NCBI GenBank assembly: GCA_964400785.1
Contig: CAYNWB010000008.1
Span: forward strand, 3,862-67,861
Reading direction: 5' to 3'
DNA length: 64,000 bases
DNA from: CAVQGZ01 sp964400785
GTDB taxonomy: Bacteria; Actinomycetota; Actinomycetes; Jiangellales; Jiangellaceae
Part shown: piece after piece, positions 7,543-15,472 of the stretch
Layout of the letters: the number at the start of each line of letters is the position of its first letter
How positions within the stretch are numbered: position 1 is the stretch's first letter
Position numbers and translations under genes: made by a program
Notes under the pieces: model-generated
What the model was told of the DNA's origin: nothing
Seen by the model: only the letters and a program-made list of their open reading frames with translations
Databases searched by the model: none

Positions 7543-8832
7543 TCAGATGTTGCCCTCGACGAACTCCAGCGGGGAGAACGTGTTGTCGTCGTTGTACTCG
7601 TAGATGCCGATCGACGCCGAGGTCGGGTCGCCGTTCTCGTCGAACTCGACCTTGCCGGAGACACCGTTGTAGTCGATGTCCTCGCCGGCCTCGAGCAGCT
7701 CCACGCACTCCGCGAACGAGGTGCACTCGGTGCCGTCACGCGACACCGCCTGCATCTGCGAGGCGATCGCGGTGCCCGAGTCGTCGCCAGCGGCGACGGC
7801 AGCGAGGGCCACCAGGATCGTCGCGTCGTACGACTCACCCGAGTAGGCGAACTCGGTCAGCGGGCCGTAGGCGTCCTGCAGCCGCTGGCGGAACTCGTCG
7901 GTGGACTCCGCACCCGGCAGGGTGCCCTTGGCGCCGGTCATCGTGCCCGCGTCGAAGTCCTCGCTGTAGTTGGCGAGGTTTCCGTCGACGAGGAAGTACG
8001 GGACGTCCTGCGGGCCGAAGTTGCGCGACGCGGCCTGCGGGATGATCGTCTTGGTCTCGTCGAACGCGATGAGGATCACCGCGTCGGGGCTGGTGCTGCT
8101 TGCCTGGTCGATGATCGCCGAGAAGTCCGTCGCCTTGGGGTCGTAGAACTCGGTGTAGACGACGGTGCCGCCACCGTCCTCGATCGCCTTGGTGGCCTGC
8201 TCGGCGAGGGTCTCGCCGTAGGCGTCCTGCAGCGCGAGGATCGCGATGTTGGCGTACCCGTCCGCGAGAACCGCGTCGCCGAGCACGCGGCCCTGCAGCA
8301 CGTCGGACGGCGCGGTGCGCCAGTAGAAGCCGTCGTCCTCGTAGTCGGTGAAGGCCGTCGACGTGTTCGCCGGGCTGACCTGCACGACACCGGCACCGAT
8401 GATCTTGTCGATGACCGAGAGCGAGACCGAGGACGACGCGGCGCCGATGATGGCGTCCACGTCCTGGCTGAGCAGGGTGTCGACGGACTGCTGCGCGATG
8501 TTGGACGAGGTGTCGCCGGAGTCGCTGTCGATCTGCACGACGTCGTTGCCGAGCACACCGCCGGCCTCGTTGATCTCCTGGACGGCGAGCGTCACACCCG
8601 CGAACTCGGGGGGCCCGAGGAACGCGAGCGAGCCGGTCTCCGGCAGCAGGGTGCCGACGGTGAGGGTGCCGTCGCCCTCGGACGTGCCGCCGGCAGCGTC
8701 CTCGGTCGCCTCGTCGGTAGCCTCCGGGCTGTCGGCGGGCTCCTCGTCGGCGTCTCCACCGCACGCGGTGAGGACGAGGGCGAGGGAGCCGCCGATCGCG
8801 AGGGAGCGCCACAGCAGGGTGTTGCGAGCCAT
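7543..8832 (-). CDS. livK: Amino-acid-type substrate-binding lipoprotein (LivK-like)
   Basis: The 429-residue product begins with a lipoprotein signal (MARNTLLWRSLAIGG...) with lipobox LTAC; Cys-24 would be lipidated. An acidic Ser/Thr/Glu linker of about 30 residues leads to a type-1 periplasmic binding fold (VGTLLPETGSLAFLGPPEFAG, INEAGGVLG, GAASSSVSLSVI, VVQVSPANTSTAF). This is the probable ligand receptor for LivHMGF, although it is convergent with that operon rather than within it. The ATG has an AAGGAG ribosome site nearby. The upstream region carries the palindrome at 8856-8872. Ligand unknown. Confidence 0.9.
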   Translation of the reverse strand: MARNTLLWRSLAIGGSLALVLTACGGDADEEPADSPEATDEATEDAAGGTSEGDGTLTVGTLLPETGSLAFLGPPEFAGVTLAVQEINEAGGVLGNDVVQIDSDSGDTSSNIAQQSVDTLLSQDVDAIIGAASSSVSLSVIDKIIGAGVVQVSPANTSTAFTDYEDDGFYWRTAPSDVLQGRVLGDAVLADGYANIAILALQDAYGETLAEQATKAIEDGGGTVVYTEFYDPKATDFSAIIDQASSTSPDAVILIAFDETKTIIPQAASRNFGPQDVPYFLVDGNLANYSEDFDAGTMTGAKGTLPGAESTDEFRQRLQDAYGPLTEFAYSGESYDATILVALAAVAAGDDSGTAIASQMQAVSRDGTECTSFAECVELLEAGEDIDYNGVSGKVEFDENGDPTSASIGIYEYNDDNTFSPLEFVEGNI

Positions 8833-8855
8833 ACGCTAACTCCTTGATGTCTGGA

Positions 8856-8872
8856 TTGCCCGGATCGGGCAA
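8856..8872. promoter_or_regulatory. Palindrome upstream of livK
   Basis: TTGCCCG (8856-8862) and CGGGCAA (8866-8872) form a perfect 7-bp inverted repeat with a 3-bp centre, 24 bp upstream of the livK ATG. It may be an operator or a hairpin in the 5' leader. No regulator is identified. Confidence 0.4.
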
Positions 8873-9000
8873 CAACTGGTTTGGCGGAGACTAACTGCCT
8901 GCCTCGCACTTCGCCTAACCGAGAACCAGGGGTGGAACCACTTGTGACATGTTCGTAACGCGCCGGAAAACCGGGCGGCACTGACCAGGGCGGATGGCGC

Positions 9001-10167
9001 TCAGGTGCCCGGCTGGGCCCACGAGGAGTCACGCAACGTGACCACGCTCGGCAGCAGCCCGATGCGCGCACCGAACTCGTCGAACTGGATCGCCCCGGTC
9101 AGACCACCCCACGTCGCGCCGGCGACCTCGGTTCGGCACGCCGACCGTGACGGGCTGCGCGAACCCGGCTCGGGCAGGCACCTGGTGAGGGCGTCGGTGA
9201 GAAGCCGGGCCCCGTCGTACGCGGACGGGCCGTACTCCCCCTCGGTCGCATCGCGGCCCGACGCCTCGAATGCCGCCCTCAGCTCGTCGGCCCCTCGGCG
9301 GGGGTCCAGGCCTGGCAGTGCGGCGACGGCTCCCTGCAGCGCCGCCGCCTGGTCAGCGGCGAGGTCGGCCAGCGGCTCGGTGAGCCCGAGCACGACCCCG
9401 GCCGGCCGCAGAGCGGCCACCTGGGCAGCGAGGGTCGCGGGCCCGTCCACCACCACCGCGTCACCAGGCTCGAGCGCCTGCAGTGCGGACGTGATCGGCT
9501 CCGTCGGCGCACCACCCGAGGCCACGAGCGGCTCGGCATCGGTGACACCACGTTCCGACAGGTCCGCCTGCACCTGGCGCGCGCGGGTCGCACTCTCGGG
9601 CGTGCCGTCACTCACCAGAACCACCCGTGCCGAGCCCGCGACGCGCACGAGGTAGTCGGCGAGCGCGGCCTGCTGCGGTGCCGGGTCGACGGCCACGCTC
9701 ACGTACCCCGCCCACGGGCGCAGCGGCGCGCTCGGATCGGCTCCCCGCGTGTGGCGCGGGTCGCTGTCAGCCGGGGAGAGCACGGTGAGCCCCGAGGAGT
9801 CCAGCCTCGGGACGATCGCGCGGACGTCGTCGCTGCCGAACCCGGTGACGACCATCAGCACGTCGTCGGCCCCTCGCAGGTCGTCGACCGTCTCGTCCAC
9901 GGTGTCGGACGCCAGGTCGTAGGCAGCGACCTCGACCTGCCAGCCGGCCACGCCGCCGGAGTCGGCCACCGCCTGCTCGACCGCGTCGACCACGCTGCGG
10001 CCGGTGCGGCTCTGGCCTCCGCTCAGCGGGGCGAGCACGCCGATGGTCACGATCGCGGTCTCGCCGTCGCCCTGCGCCGTGAACCGGTCGAGCACTCCCT
10101 GGGTCGCCGCGCAGCCGGACGTCGTCGTCACCGCTGCAAGCAGCAGGACGAGAGCAGAACGACGCAT
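9001..10167 (-). CDS. Second type-1 substrate-binding lipoprotein
   Basis: The 388-residue product has signal peptide MRRSALVLLLAAVTTTSGCAA with lipobox SGCA. The mature part has the two-lobed type-1 binding fold (IGVLAPLSGGQSRTGRSVVDAVEQAV; DDVLMVVTGFGSDDVRAIVP; GLTVLSPADSDP). It is more divergent than the livK product at 7543 and has no permease of its own next to it, so it may feed the same transporter or act as a sensor protein. It lies 70 bp downstream of the LuxR regulator and kinase, in the same direction. I chose the ATG at 10167 because the signal peptide starts there. Confidence 0.82.
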   Translation of the reverse strand: MRRSALVLLLAAVTTTSGCAATQGVLDRFTAQGDGETAIVTIGVLAPLSGGQSRTGRSVVDAVEQAVADSGGVAGWQVEVAAYDLASDTVDETVDDLRGADDVLMVVTGFGSDDVRAIVPRLDSSGLTVLSPADSDPRHTRGADPSAPLRPWAGYVSVAVDPAPQQAALADYLVRVAGSARVVLVSDGTPESATRARQVQADLSERGVTDAEPLVASGGAPTEPITSALQALEPGDAVVVDGPATLAAQVAALRPAGVVLGLTEPLADLAADQAAALQGAVAALPGLDPRRGADELRAAFEASGRDATEGEYGPSAYDGARLLTDALTRCLPEPGSRSPSRSACRTEVAGATWGGLTGAIQFDEFGARIGLLPSVVTLRDSSWAQPGT

Positions 10168-10237
10168 GGGGGCCTCCGGGACGACGCCGACCACGGTAGG
10201 CGCCGACACCGCCGATGCCCTGTAGGACAGGCCGCGT

Positions 10238-10915
10238 TCAGACCAGTCGTCGCGCGGCCGCCCACCGGGTGAGCTCGTTGCGGTTCGACAGCTGCAGCTT
10301 GCGCAGCACGCTCGAGACGTGCGTCTCGATGGTCTTGACCGACAGCACCAGCTCACGGGCCACCTCGCGATAGGTGTACCCGCGCGCGATCAGGCGCAGC
10401 ACCTCGCGCTCACGCGGACTGAGCCGGTCGAGGTCGGGGTCGCCGCTGGTCGGCATGGCAGCCGGCTCGCCGGCGAACGCATCGAGCACGAACCCGGCCA
10501 GTCGTGGCGAGAACACGGCGTCCCCGGCCGCCACCCGCGTGATCGCCTCGACGAGCTCGGCTCCCGTCACGGTCTTGGTCACGTAGCCGCGGGCTCCCCC
10601 GCGGATGACGCCGACGACGTCGTCGGAGGCATCCGAGACCGAGAGCGCCAGAAAGCGGATCTCCGGGTGCTGCTGGTGCACCTGGCGCAGCACCTCCACC
10701 CCGCCGCCCCCGGGCAGGTGGACGTCGAGCAGCACCACGTCCGGGCGGCGGGCCTCGATCACGGCCACAGCCTCGGCCACGTCGGCGGCCTCGCCGACCA
10801 CGTCGACGGCACCGGCGAGCTCGACCTTGACGCCGCTGCGGAACACGGCGTGGTCGTCGACCACCACCACCCGGGTGCGCACGGGCCCGGCGGGTGGGAC
10901 GAACGACCCGCTCAT
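10238..10915 (-). CDS. NarL/LuxR-family response regulator
   Basis: The 225-residue product has an N-terminal receiver (VVVVDDHAVFRSG; phospho-Asp in VVLLDVHLPGGGG; conserved Lys in YVTKTV) and a C-terminal LuxR helix-turn-helix (LSPREREVLRLIARGYTYRE...VKTIETHVSSVLRKL). It is the cytoplasmic partner of the PspC-type kinase, whose stop overlaps this start by 4 bp (ATGA). The likely targets include the divergent PspC/toast-rack genes, as in LiaRS/VraRS-like envelope-stress systems. That target set is inferred from position. Confidence 0.9.
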   Translation of the reverse strand: MSGSFVPPAGPVRTRVVVVDDHAVFRSGVKVELAGAVDVVGEAADVAEAVAVIEARRPDVVLLDVHLPGGGGVEVLRQVHQQHPEIRFLALSVSDASDDVVGVIRGGARGYVTKTVTGAELVEAITRVAAGDAVFSPRLAGFVLDAFAGEPAAMPTSGDPDLDRLSPREREVLRLIARGYTYREVARELVLSVKTIETHVSSVLRKLQLSNRNELTRWAAARRLV

Positions 10916-12129
10916 GCCTGCCCCACCGGCGCTCGCAGGTGCACCTCGGTGCCGGAGCCCGGCGTGCTGGTCACCGTTGCGGTCCCGCCGTATCGCTCCA
11001 CGCGCTCGACGATAGATCCCCGGACTCCGAGGCGGTCACCGCTCACCTCCGTCGGGTCGAAGCCCACGCCCCGGTCGCGCACGAACACCTCGAGGCAGCC
11101 CTGGTCGACCTCGGCGAACAGGTCGACACGCGCGGCCTTCGCGTGCTTGGCGGCGTTCGTCAGGGCCTCACGCGTCGCCGCGACCACCGCCTCGGCCGCG
11201 CCACCGGGAACGAGCTCGGCATCGCCCACGACGACGACCTCGACCGGCGTGCCGAACGTGTCCTCGACGTCGGCGGCGGCTCTCTTCAGCGCGGCCCCCA
11301 CCCGCTCGTCGGCCGACACAGGCTCCTCGTAGAGCCAGCGGCGCAGGTCACGCTCCTGCGACCGCGCCAGCCGCGAGACCGCCTCGGGGTCGTCGGCCTG
11401 GCGCTGGATCACCGCCAGGGTCTGCAGCACCGAGTCGTGCAGGTGGGCGGAGATGTCGGCGCGCTCCTGCGACCGTGCCCGCTCGGCGCGTTCGGCCTGC
11501 AGCTCACGTACGAGACGCACCAGCCAGGGGCCGACGACGACCGCCACGCCCGCGAGCACGACGAGCACGGCGAGAAGGGCGTCGAGCAGCACCCCCAGCT
11601 CGCCTCGTCCGACCAGGAAGAGCACCAGCCCGAGTGCGACCAGCGCCGCTCCGGCCACGACGCGGGCGACGACCGCGGCCCGGGACTGCTCGCGCGTCTC
11701 GGCCTGTCGCCAGACGATGGCGGCGCCGACGGCGACGACCGCCAACGGCCAGACCGCGCCCCCGGGCGTGGAGACGAACCGGTCGAGCAGCATGACTGCT
11801 CCGATACCCAGCACCGCCAGGGCGGCGAGCAGGCCCGGCGGGGGCCCGCCACGGACGTCGGCAGCCGGCTCGGGACGCAGGCCGCGGCGGGCCGCGGCCT
11901 CCAGCCCGGGGGCGTGCGGAGGGTCGGGGTCGCCGACGGGCGAGACGATCCACAGCGCCGCGTAGAGCACCACGCCGAGTCCGCTGAGCAGGCTCAGCAG
12001 CACGAAGGCGACCCGCACCGTCGTCACCGACAGCCCGAGGTGCACCGCCAGCCCCGAGCACACCCCGGCGAGAACCCGCCCCTGCCGTGGCCGCCGCAGC
12101 TGCGGGGCAGGCGCGGCGGTGTCGCTCAT
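10912..12129 (-). CDS. PspC-domain sensor histidine kinase
   Basis: The 405-residue kinase starts with a PspC domain (RLRRP-like start, VLAGVCSGLAVHLGLSVTTVRVAF, TM at VLYAALWIV), followed by further membrane segments between residues about 95 and 210. The HisKA_3 dimerisation helix carries the phospho-His in DISAHLHDSVLQTL, and the HATPase domain shows ATREALTNAAKHAKA and DRGVGFDP. I chose the ATG at 12129, which follows AGGGGC; a GTG five codons upstream is possible. Overlap with the downstream regulator makes this a two-gene signalling operon. PspC kinases usually sense envelope damage. Confidence 0.88.
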   Translation of the reverse strand: MSDTAAPAPQLRRPRQGRVLAGVCSGLAVHLGLSVTTVRVAFVLLSLLSGLGVVLYAALWIVSPVGDPDPPHAPGLEAAARRGLRPEPAADVRGGPPPGLLAALAVLGIGAVMLLDRFVSTPGGAVWPLAVVAVGAAIVWRQAETREQSRAAVVARVVAGAALVALGLVLFLVGRGELGVLLDALLAVLVVLAGVAVVVGPWLVRLVRELQAERAERARSQERADISAHLHDSVLQTLAVIQRQADDPEAVSRLARSQERDLRRWLYEEPVSADERVGAALKRAAADVEDTFGTPVEVVVVGDAELVPGGAAEAVVAATREALTNAAKHAKAARVDLFAEVDQGCLEVFVRDRGVGFDPTEVSGDRLGVRGSIVERVERYGGTATVTSTPGSGTEVHLRAPVGQA

Positions 12130-12131
12130 GC

Positions 12132-12258
12132 CCCTGATCGTCACACGTCGCCGACTGCGACGGCCAGAGGGATCACCCTGACACCGACCCTGAGCGACCC
12201 CTGGGTCGAGGCGGTCAAGCCCTGAGAGGGCACGGCGACGTTCGGGGGTCGTTCAGGG
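12132..12258. promoter_or_regulatory. Divergent control region with repeated CCCTGA
   Basis: CCCTGA occurs at 12132, 12176, 12188 and 12220, and its complement TCAGGG at 12253, within the 174 bp between the kinase gene and the divergent PspC gene. The 12-bp step between 12176 and 12188 is near one helical turn. The repeats may be binding sites for the adjacent LuxR-type regulator. This is based on repetition only. Confidence 0.35.
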
Positions 12259-12303
12259 TTGGTCCCCGATGTGGAGCCTGCCACGACGGAGCAGCCTGGA
12301 GCC

Positions 12304-13551
12304 ATGACCGAGAGCCAACCCCCGCCCACAGCGGCTGGTACTGCCTACCAGGCCGCGCCCCCGCCACCGGCCGCCCCCGTCCCGCTCATGCGCCGCGACC
12401 AGAACAAGGTCGTCGCCGGCGTGTGCGCGGGCGTGGCGCAGCGGCTCGGCATCGACCCGAACGTCGTGCGCGTGGTCACCGTCGTGCTGGCCATCTTCGG
12501 CGGCGCAGGCATCCTGCTCTACGCGGCCGGCTGGCTGCTGCTGCCCGAGGAGCGCACCGGGCTGTCGCTCGGCGAGCGCGCACTGCGCGGCGGGGCCCCG
12601 GACGGGGTCAGCACGATCCTGCTGGCCCTGGCCCTGCTCGTGGTCACTGTCGGTGTCGCCATCGGCATCCTCAGCGACAGCTGGTTCGCCACGGCTGTGC
12701 TCGTCGTCGCGGTGGGCATCGGCGTCGTGCTGCTGAACCGGCGTCCGACGGCGATGCCGCAGCCCACACCCCCACCGACGCCCAGCGTCGCACCCCCCGC
12801 ACCCCCGCCGACCGCCGCCGGCTACCCGGCCTACCCGTACGCCGCTGCCTACGCGGCGCCGTACGCCGGCCCCGGCCCCACCGAGCAGCGCACGGGCTAC
12901 GAGGCTGCACCCGAGCAGCCGCCGGTGCCGCGCAGGCGTGCGGTGCTCGGACCTGTGACGGCCTTCGCCGCCCTGGCCGTGGTCGGGCTGCTCGGCCTTC
13001 TCGACGCACGAGGAGCCTCGGTGCCGGTCGCGGGCTACGTGGCTGCGGCCCTCGCGGTCGTGGGCACAGGCTTGGTCGTGGGAACGTGGTTCGGACGCTC
13101 ACGCGGCCTGATCGCACTCGGTGTCGCCCTCGTCGTGCTGCTCGTGCCGATCGCCACCGTGGAACGGCTCGGAGCCGCCGCGTCAGCGGGGGATGCGTTC
13201 GAGTCGGTGACCGTCGTCCCGGACGACGTGGCCGAGATCGACGGCACCCGCACCGAGTACGCCGCCGGCGACGTCCGCTACGACCTCACCGCGCTCGACT
13301 TCTCCGGCGAACGTGTGGACCTCGAGATCCGGCTCGGAGCCGGAGAGCTCGTCGTGGCGATACCGGACGACGTGACGCTGGTGCTCGACGCTCAGGTCGG
13401 GGCAGGCGAGATCGACGCGCTCGGCGAGCGCAGCAGCGGTCTGGGCGTGAGCACTGACCGCACCTTCGACTCAGACGCGAGCGCTGGAACCCTGGTGCTC
13501 GACGTCTCCATGGGACTCGGAAGCCTGGAGGTCATCCGTGAGACTGCATGA
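12304..13551 (+). CDS. PspC and toast-rack domain membrane protein
   Basis: The 415-residue product has an N-terminal PspC domain (PLMRRDQNKVVAGVCAGVAQRLGIDPN..., TM at GILLYAAGWLLLP). Next come two to three TM helices, a Pro/Ala/Tyr-rich cytoplasmic-type linker (about 155-210), more TM helices, and a C-terminal beta-helix LiaF/toast-rack domain (about 300-415; GAGELVVAIPDDVTLVLDA, QVGAGEIDALG). It probably regulates or monitors the envelope together with the divergent PspC kinase. GGAG precedes the ATG at 12304. The next gene overlaps its end. Confidence 0.85.
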   Translation: MTESQPPPTAAGTAYQAAPPPPAAPVPLMRRDQNKVVAGVCAGVAQRLGIDPNVVRVVTVVLAIFGGAGILLYAAGWLLLPEERTGLSLGERALRGGAPDGVSTILLALALLVVTVGVAIGILSDSWFATAVLVVAVGIGVVLLNRRPTAMPQPTPPPTPSVAPPAPPPTAAGYPAYPYAAAYAAPYAGPGPTEQRTGYEAAPEQPPVPRRRAVLGPVTAFAALAVVGLLGLLDARGASVPVAGYVAAALAVVGTGLVVGTWFGRSRGLIALGVALVVLLVPIATVERLGAAASAGDAFESVTVVPDDVAEIDGTRTEYAAGDVRYDLTALDFSGERVDLEIRLGAGELVVAIPDDVTLVLDAQVGAGEIDALGERSSGLGVSTDRTFDSDASAGTLVLDVSMGLGSLEVIRETA

Positions 13552-13747
13552 GACAGACGTGACGTCGCTGGTGTTCGGCCTGGTGTTCCTCGGCAGCGCC
13601 GTGGTGTGGCTGCTCGTGGACGCGGGCGTGCTGACCCTGTCGCTGCTGCCGGTGGTGGTGCCCGTGCTGCTCGTCGTGGTCGGGGTCGTCGGAGTGGCCG
13701 CCTCGATCACCCGCGACCGGCGCGAGAGCAGAACGGAGGGTCTCTAG
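13538..13747 (+). CDS. Small two-helix membrane protein
   Basis: The 69-residue product has two hydrophobic helices (LVFGLVFLGSAVVWLLVDAG; LLPVVVPVLLVVVGVVGVAAS) and a basic tail. The GTG start lies inside the upstream gene (14-bp overlap) with GGAG in front, so the two are translationally coupled. This size and position fit the LiaI-like or DUF5668-like partners of toast-rack proteins, but I cannot assign a named family. It is probably part of the same envelope module. Confidence 0.7.
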   Translation: MRLHETDVTSLVFGLVFLGSAVVWLLVDAGVLTLSLLPVVVPVLLVVVGVVGVAASITRDRRESRTEGL

Positions 13748-13805
13748 CCCCTGGCGCGACACGCCCATCGAGACAACCGTTCACCGAGAAAACGAGGAGA
13801 AGAGC

Positions 13806-14702
13806 ATGACCGAGAACACCCCCGAGCAGCACGACGAGACCACTGACGCGCAGCCCACAGCGCCCGTCCCCGACCCGTCGAGCCAGCAGCCGACCGCCGA
13901 GATCCCACCGGCCTACCAGCAGCCGGCCTACCAGCAGGCCGGGTACCAGCAGGCCGGGTACCAGCAGCCGGGGTACCAGCAGGCCGGCTACCCACAAGCG
14001 CAGTACCAGCAGCCGGGGTACCAGCAGCCCGGCTCTCCCTACGGCTACCCGCCGCCGGCCGCACCGCGCACCGACGACAAGGCCATCTGGGCCCTCGTGA
14101 GCTCCATCGCCGGCTTCATCCTGCTCCCGATCGTGCTGCACGTCGTGGGCTGGGTGCTGGCCAACCAGTCGCTGCGCTCGATCCGCGAGTCGAACGGAGC
14201 CCTCGGCGGTGACGGCGTCGCCAAGACCGCACGCGTGCTGGGCATCGTCGGCGTCGTGCTGTACTCCATCGGCCTGGTGCTGCTGCTGGCCTTCCTCGCC
14301 ATCGCGATCCCCCTCGGGCTGTTCGCGGCGAGCACGTCGGTCGACTCCGTGGAGTTCGGGGACGAGACCGTGCGCCCCGCCGTCGTCAGCGAGATCGACG
14401 GCCGATCCTTCAGCCACGACGCCGGTGAGATCACCTACGACCTGACCGATGTCGAGTTCGGCGGCGAGACCGTCGACATGCAGGTGCAGCTCGGCGCCGG
14501 CACCCTGTCGATCGAGGTGCCCGACGACGTGACGGTGTCGGTGGACGCCCAGGTCGGCGCCGGCGAGATCGACGTCTTCGGGCAACGTACCGAGGGCGTC
14601 GGGCTGAGCCGCAGCAGCGACGACGCCGGCACCGACGACGGTGGTTCCCTCGAGCTCGACCTCGAGGTCGCCGTCGGGGTGATCGAGGTCAGCCGCGGCT
14701 GA
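13806..14702 (+). CDS. DUF4190 and toast-rack domain membrane protein
   Basis: The 298-residue product starts with an acidic, Pro-rich segment and then tandem YQQ(A/P)GYQQ-type repeats (about 38-80). A DUF4190 unit with two TM helices follows (DDKAIWALVSSIAGFILLP; VVGWVLANQSLRSIRESNG), and a toast-rack domain like that of the gene at 12304 ends the protein (VQLGAGTLSIEVPDDVTVSVDA, QVGAGEIDVFG). GAGGAGAAG precedes the ATG. The C-terminal homology to its neighbour suggests duplication within one envelope module. A second DUF4190 protein lies at 26959. Confidence 0.85.
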   Translation: MTENTPEQHDETTDAQPTAPVPDPSSQQPTAEIPPAYQQPAYQQAGYQQAGYQQPGYQQAGYPQAQYQQPGYQQPGSPYGYPPPAAPRTDDKAIWALVSSIAGFILLPIVLHVVGWVLANQSLRSIRESNGALGGDGVAKTARVLGIVGVVLYSIGLVLLLAFLAIAIPLGLFAASTSVDSVEFGDETVRPAVVSEIDGRSFSHDAGEITYDLTDVEFGGETVDMQVQLGAGTLSIEVPDDVTVSVDAQVGAGEIDVFGQRTEGVGLSRSSDDAGTDDGGSLELDLEVAVGVIEVSRG

Positions 14703-14708
14703 GGCGGG

Positions 14709-15320
14709 TCAGGTTCGGCGCTCGTCGGCCTGCCCGGGCTCGACCTCGTCGAGCACGAGCTCAGCCACGGACCGCATGCTCGTCCGCTTGTCCATGGCGG
14801 TGCGCTGGATCCACCCGAACGCGTCAGGCTCGCTCAGGCCGAACCTCTCGGTCAGGCGGGCCTTGGCGCGTTCGACCAGCTTGCGGGTCGCGAGTCGCTC
14901 CGCCAGGTCGGCCACGTCGGCCTCGAGCGCGGTGATCTCGGCGAAGCGTGACCGGGCGATCTCGATGGCCGGCACGAGGTCGGCGGGCGTGAAGGGCTTG
15001 ACGACGTAGGCCATCGCCCCCGCGTCGCGGGCCCGCTCCACCTGCTCGCGCTGCGAGTACGCCGTCACCATGACGACGGGCGCGATGCGCCCGTCCACGA
15101 TGCGTTGCGCGGCGGTGATGCCGTCGATCACCGGCATGCGCACGTCGAGCAGCACGAGGTCGGGTCGCAGCTGCTCGGCGAGCTCCACCGCTCGCTCGCC
15201 GTCCCCGGCTTCACCGACGACGAGGTAGCCCTCCTCCTCGAGCATCTCGCGCAGGTCGAGGCGGATGAGCGCGTCGTCCTCGGCGATGACGACCCTGGGG
15301 GCGTCGTCGGGCGTGGTCAC
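14709..15320 (-). CDS. ANTAR-domain response regulator (PdtaR-like)
   Basis: The 203-residue product has a receiver domain (VVIAEDDALIRLDLREML; phospho-Asp in LVLLDVRMPVIDG; VVMVTAYSQ; Lys in YVVKPF) and a C-terminal ANTAR RNA-binding domain (RKLVERAKARLTERFGLSE, AFGWIQRTAMDKRTSM). Such proteins, e.g. mycobacterial PdtaR, act by antitermination. The GTG at 15320 has GAGAGG in front; longer versions would run into the tRNA gene on the other strand. No partner kinase is nearby. It converges on the DUF4190 gene with a 6-bp gap. Confidence 0.9.
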   Translation of the reverse strand: MTTPDDAPRVVIAEDDALIRLDLREMLEEEGYLVVGEAGDGERAVELAEQLRPDLVLLDVRMPVIDGITAAQRIVDGRIAPVVMVTAYSQREQVERARDAGAMAYVVKPFTPADLVPAIEIARSRFAEITALEADVADLAERLATRKLVERAKARLTERFGLSEPDAFGWIQRTAMDKRTSMRSVAELVLDEVEPGQADERRT

Positions 15321-15375
15321 GGTTGCCTCTCTCACCGGGACCCTGCTCGGCCCCGTTACGCTGGTACGGCACACG

Positions 15376-15459
15376 GCCGGGTTGATGGAACAGGCAGACA
15401 TGGCGGTCTCAAAAACCGCTGCCCGCGAGGGCGTGCGGGTTCAAGTCCCGCACCCGGCA
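15376..15459 (+). tRNA. tRNA-Leu (anticodon CAA)
   Basis: Acceptor arms GCCGGGT (15376-15382) and ACCCGGC (15452-15458) pair perfectly, with discriminator A. The D-arm reads TGATGGAACAGGCAGACA. The anticodon stem GCGGT/ACCGC holds loop CTCAAAA, giving CAA, which reads UUG leucine codons. A class II variable arm and GGGTTCAAGTCCC T-arm follow. CCA is not encoded (ACCG follows). Confidence 0.95.
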
Positions 15460-15472
15460 CCGCCCGGCGAGT

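Noticed and set aside
15321..15401. Longer N-terminus for the ANTAR regulator
   Set aside because: It would overlap the tRNA-Leu gene; the GTG at 15320 has GAGAGG and starts just before the receiver fold.
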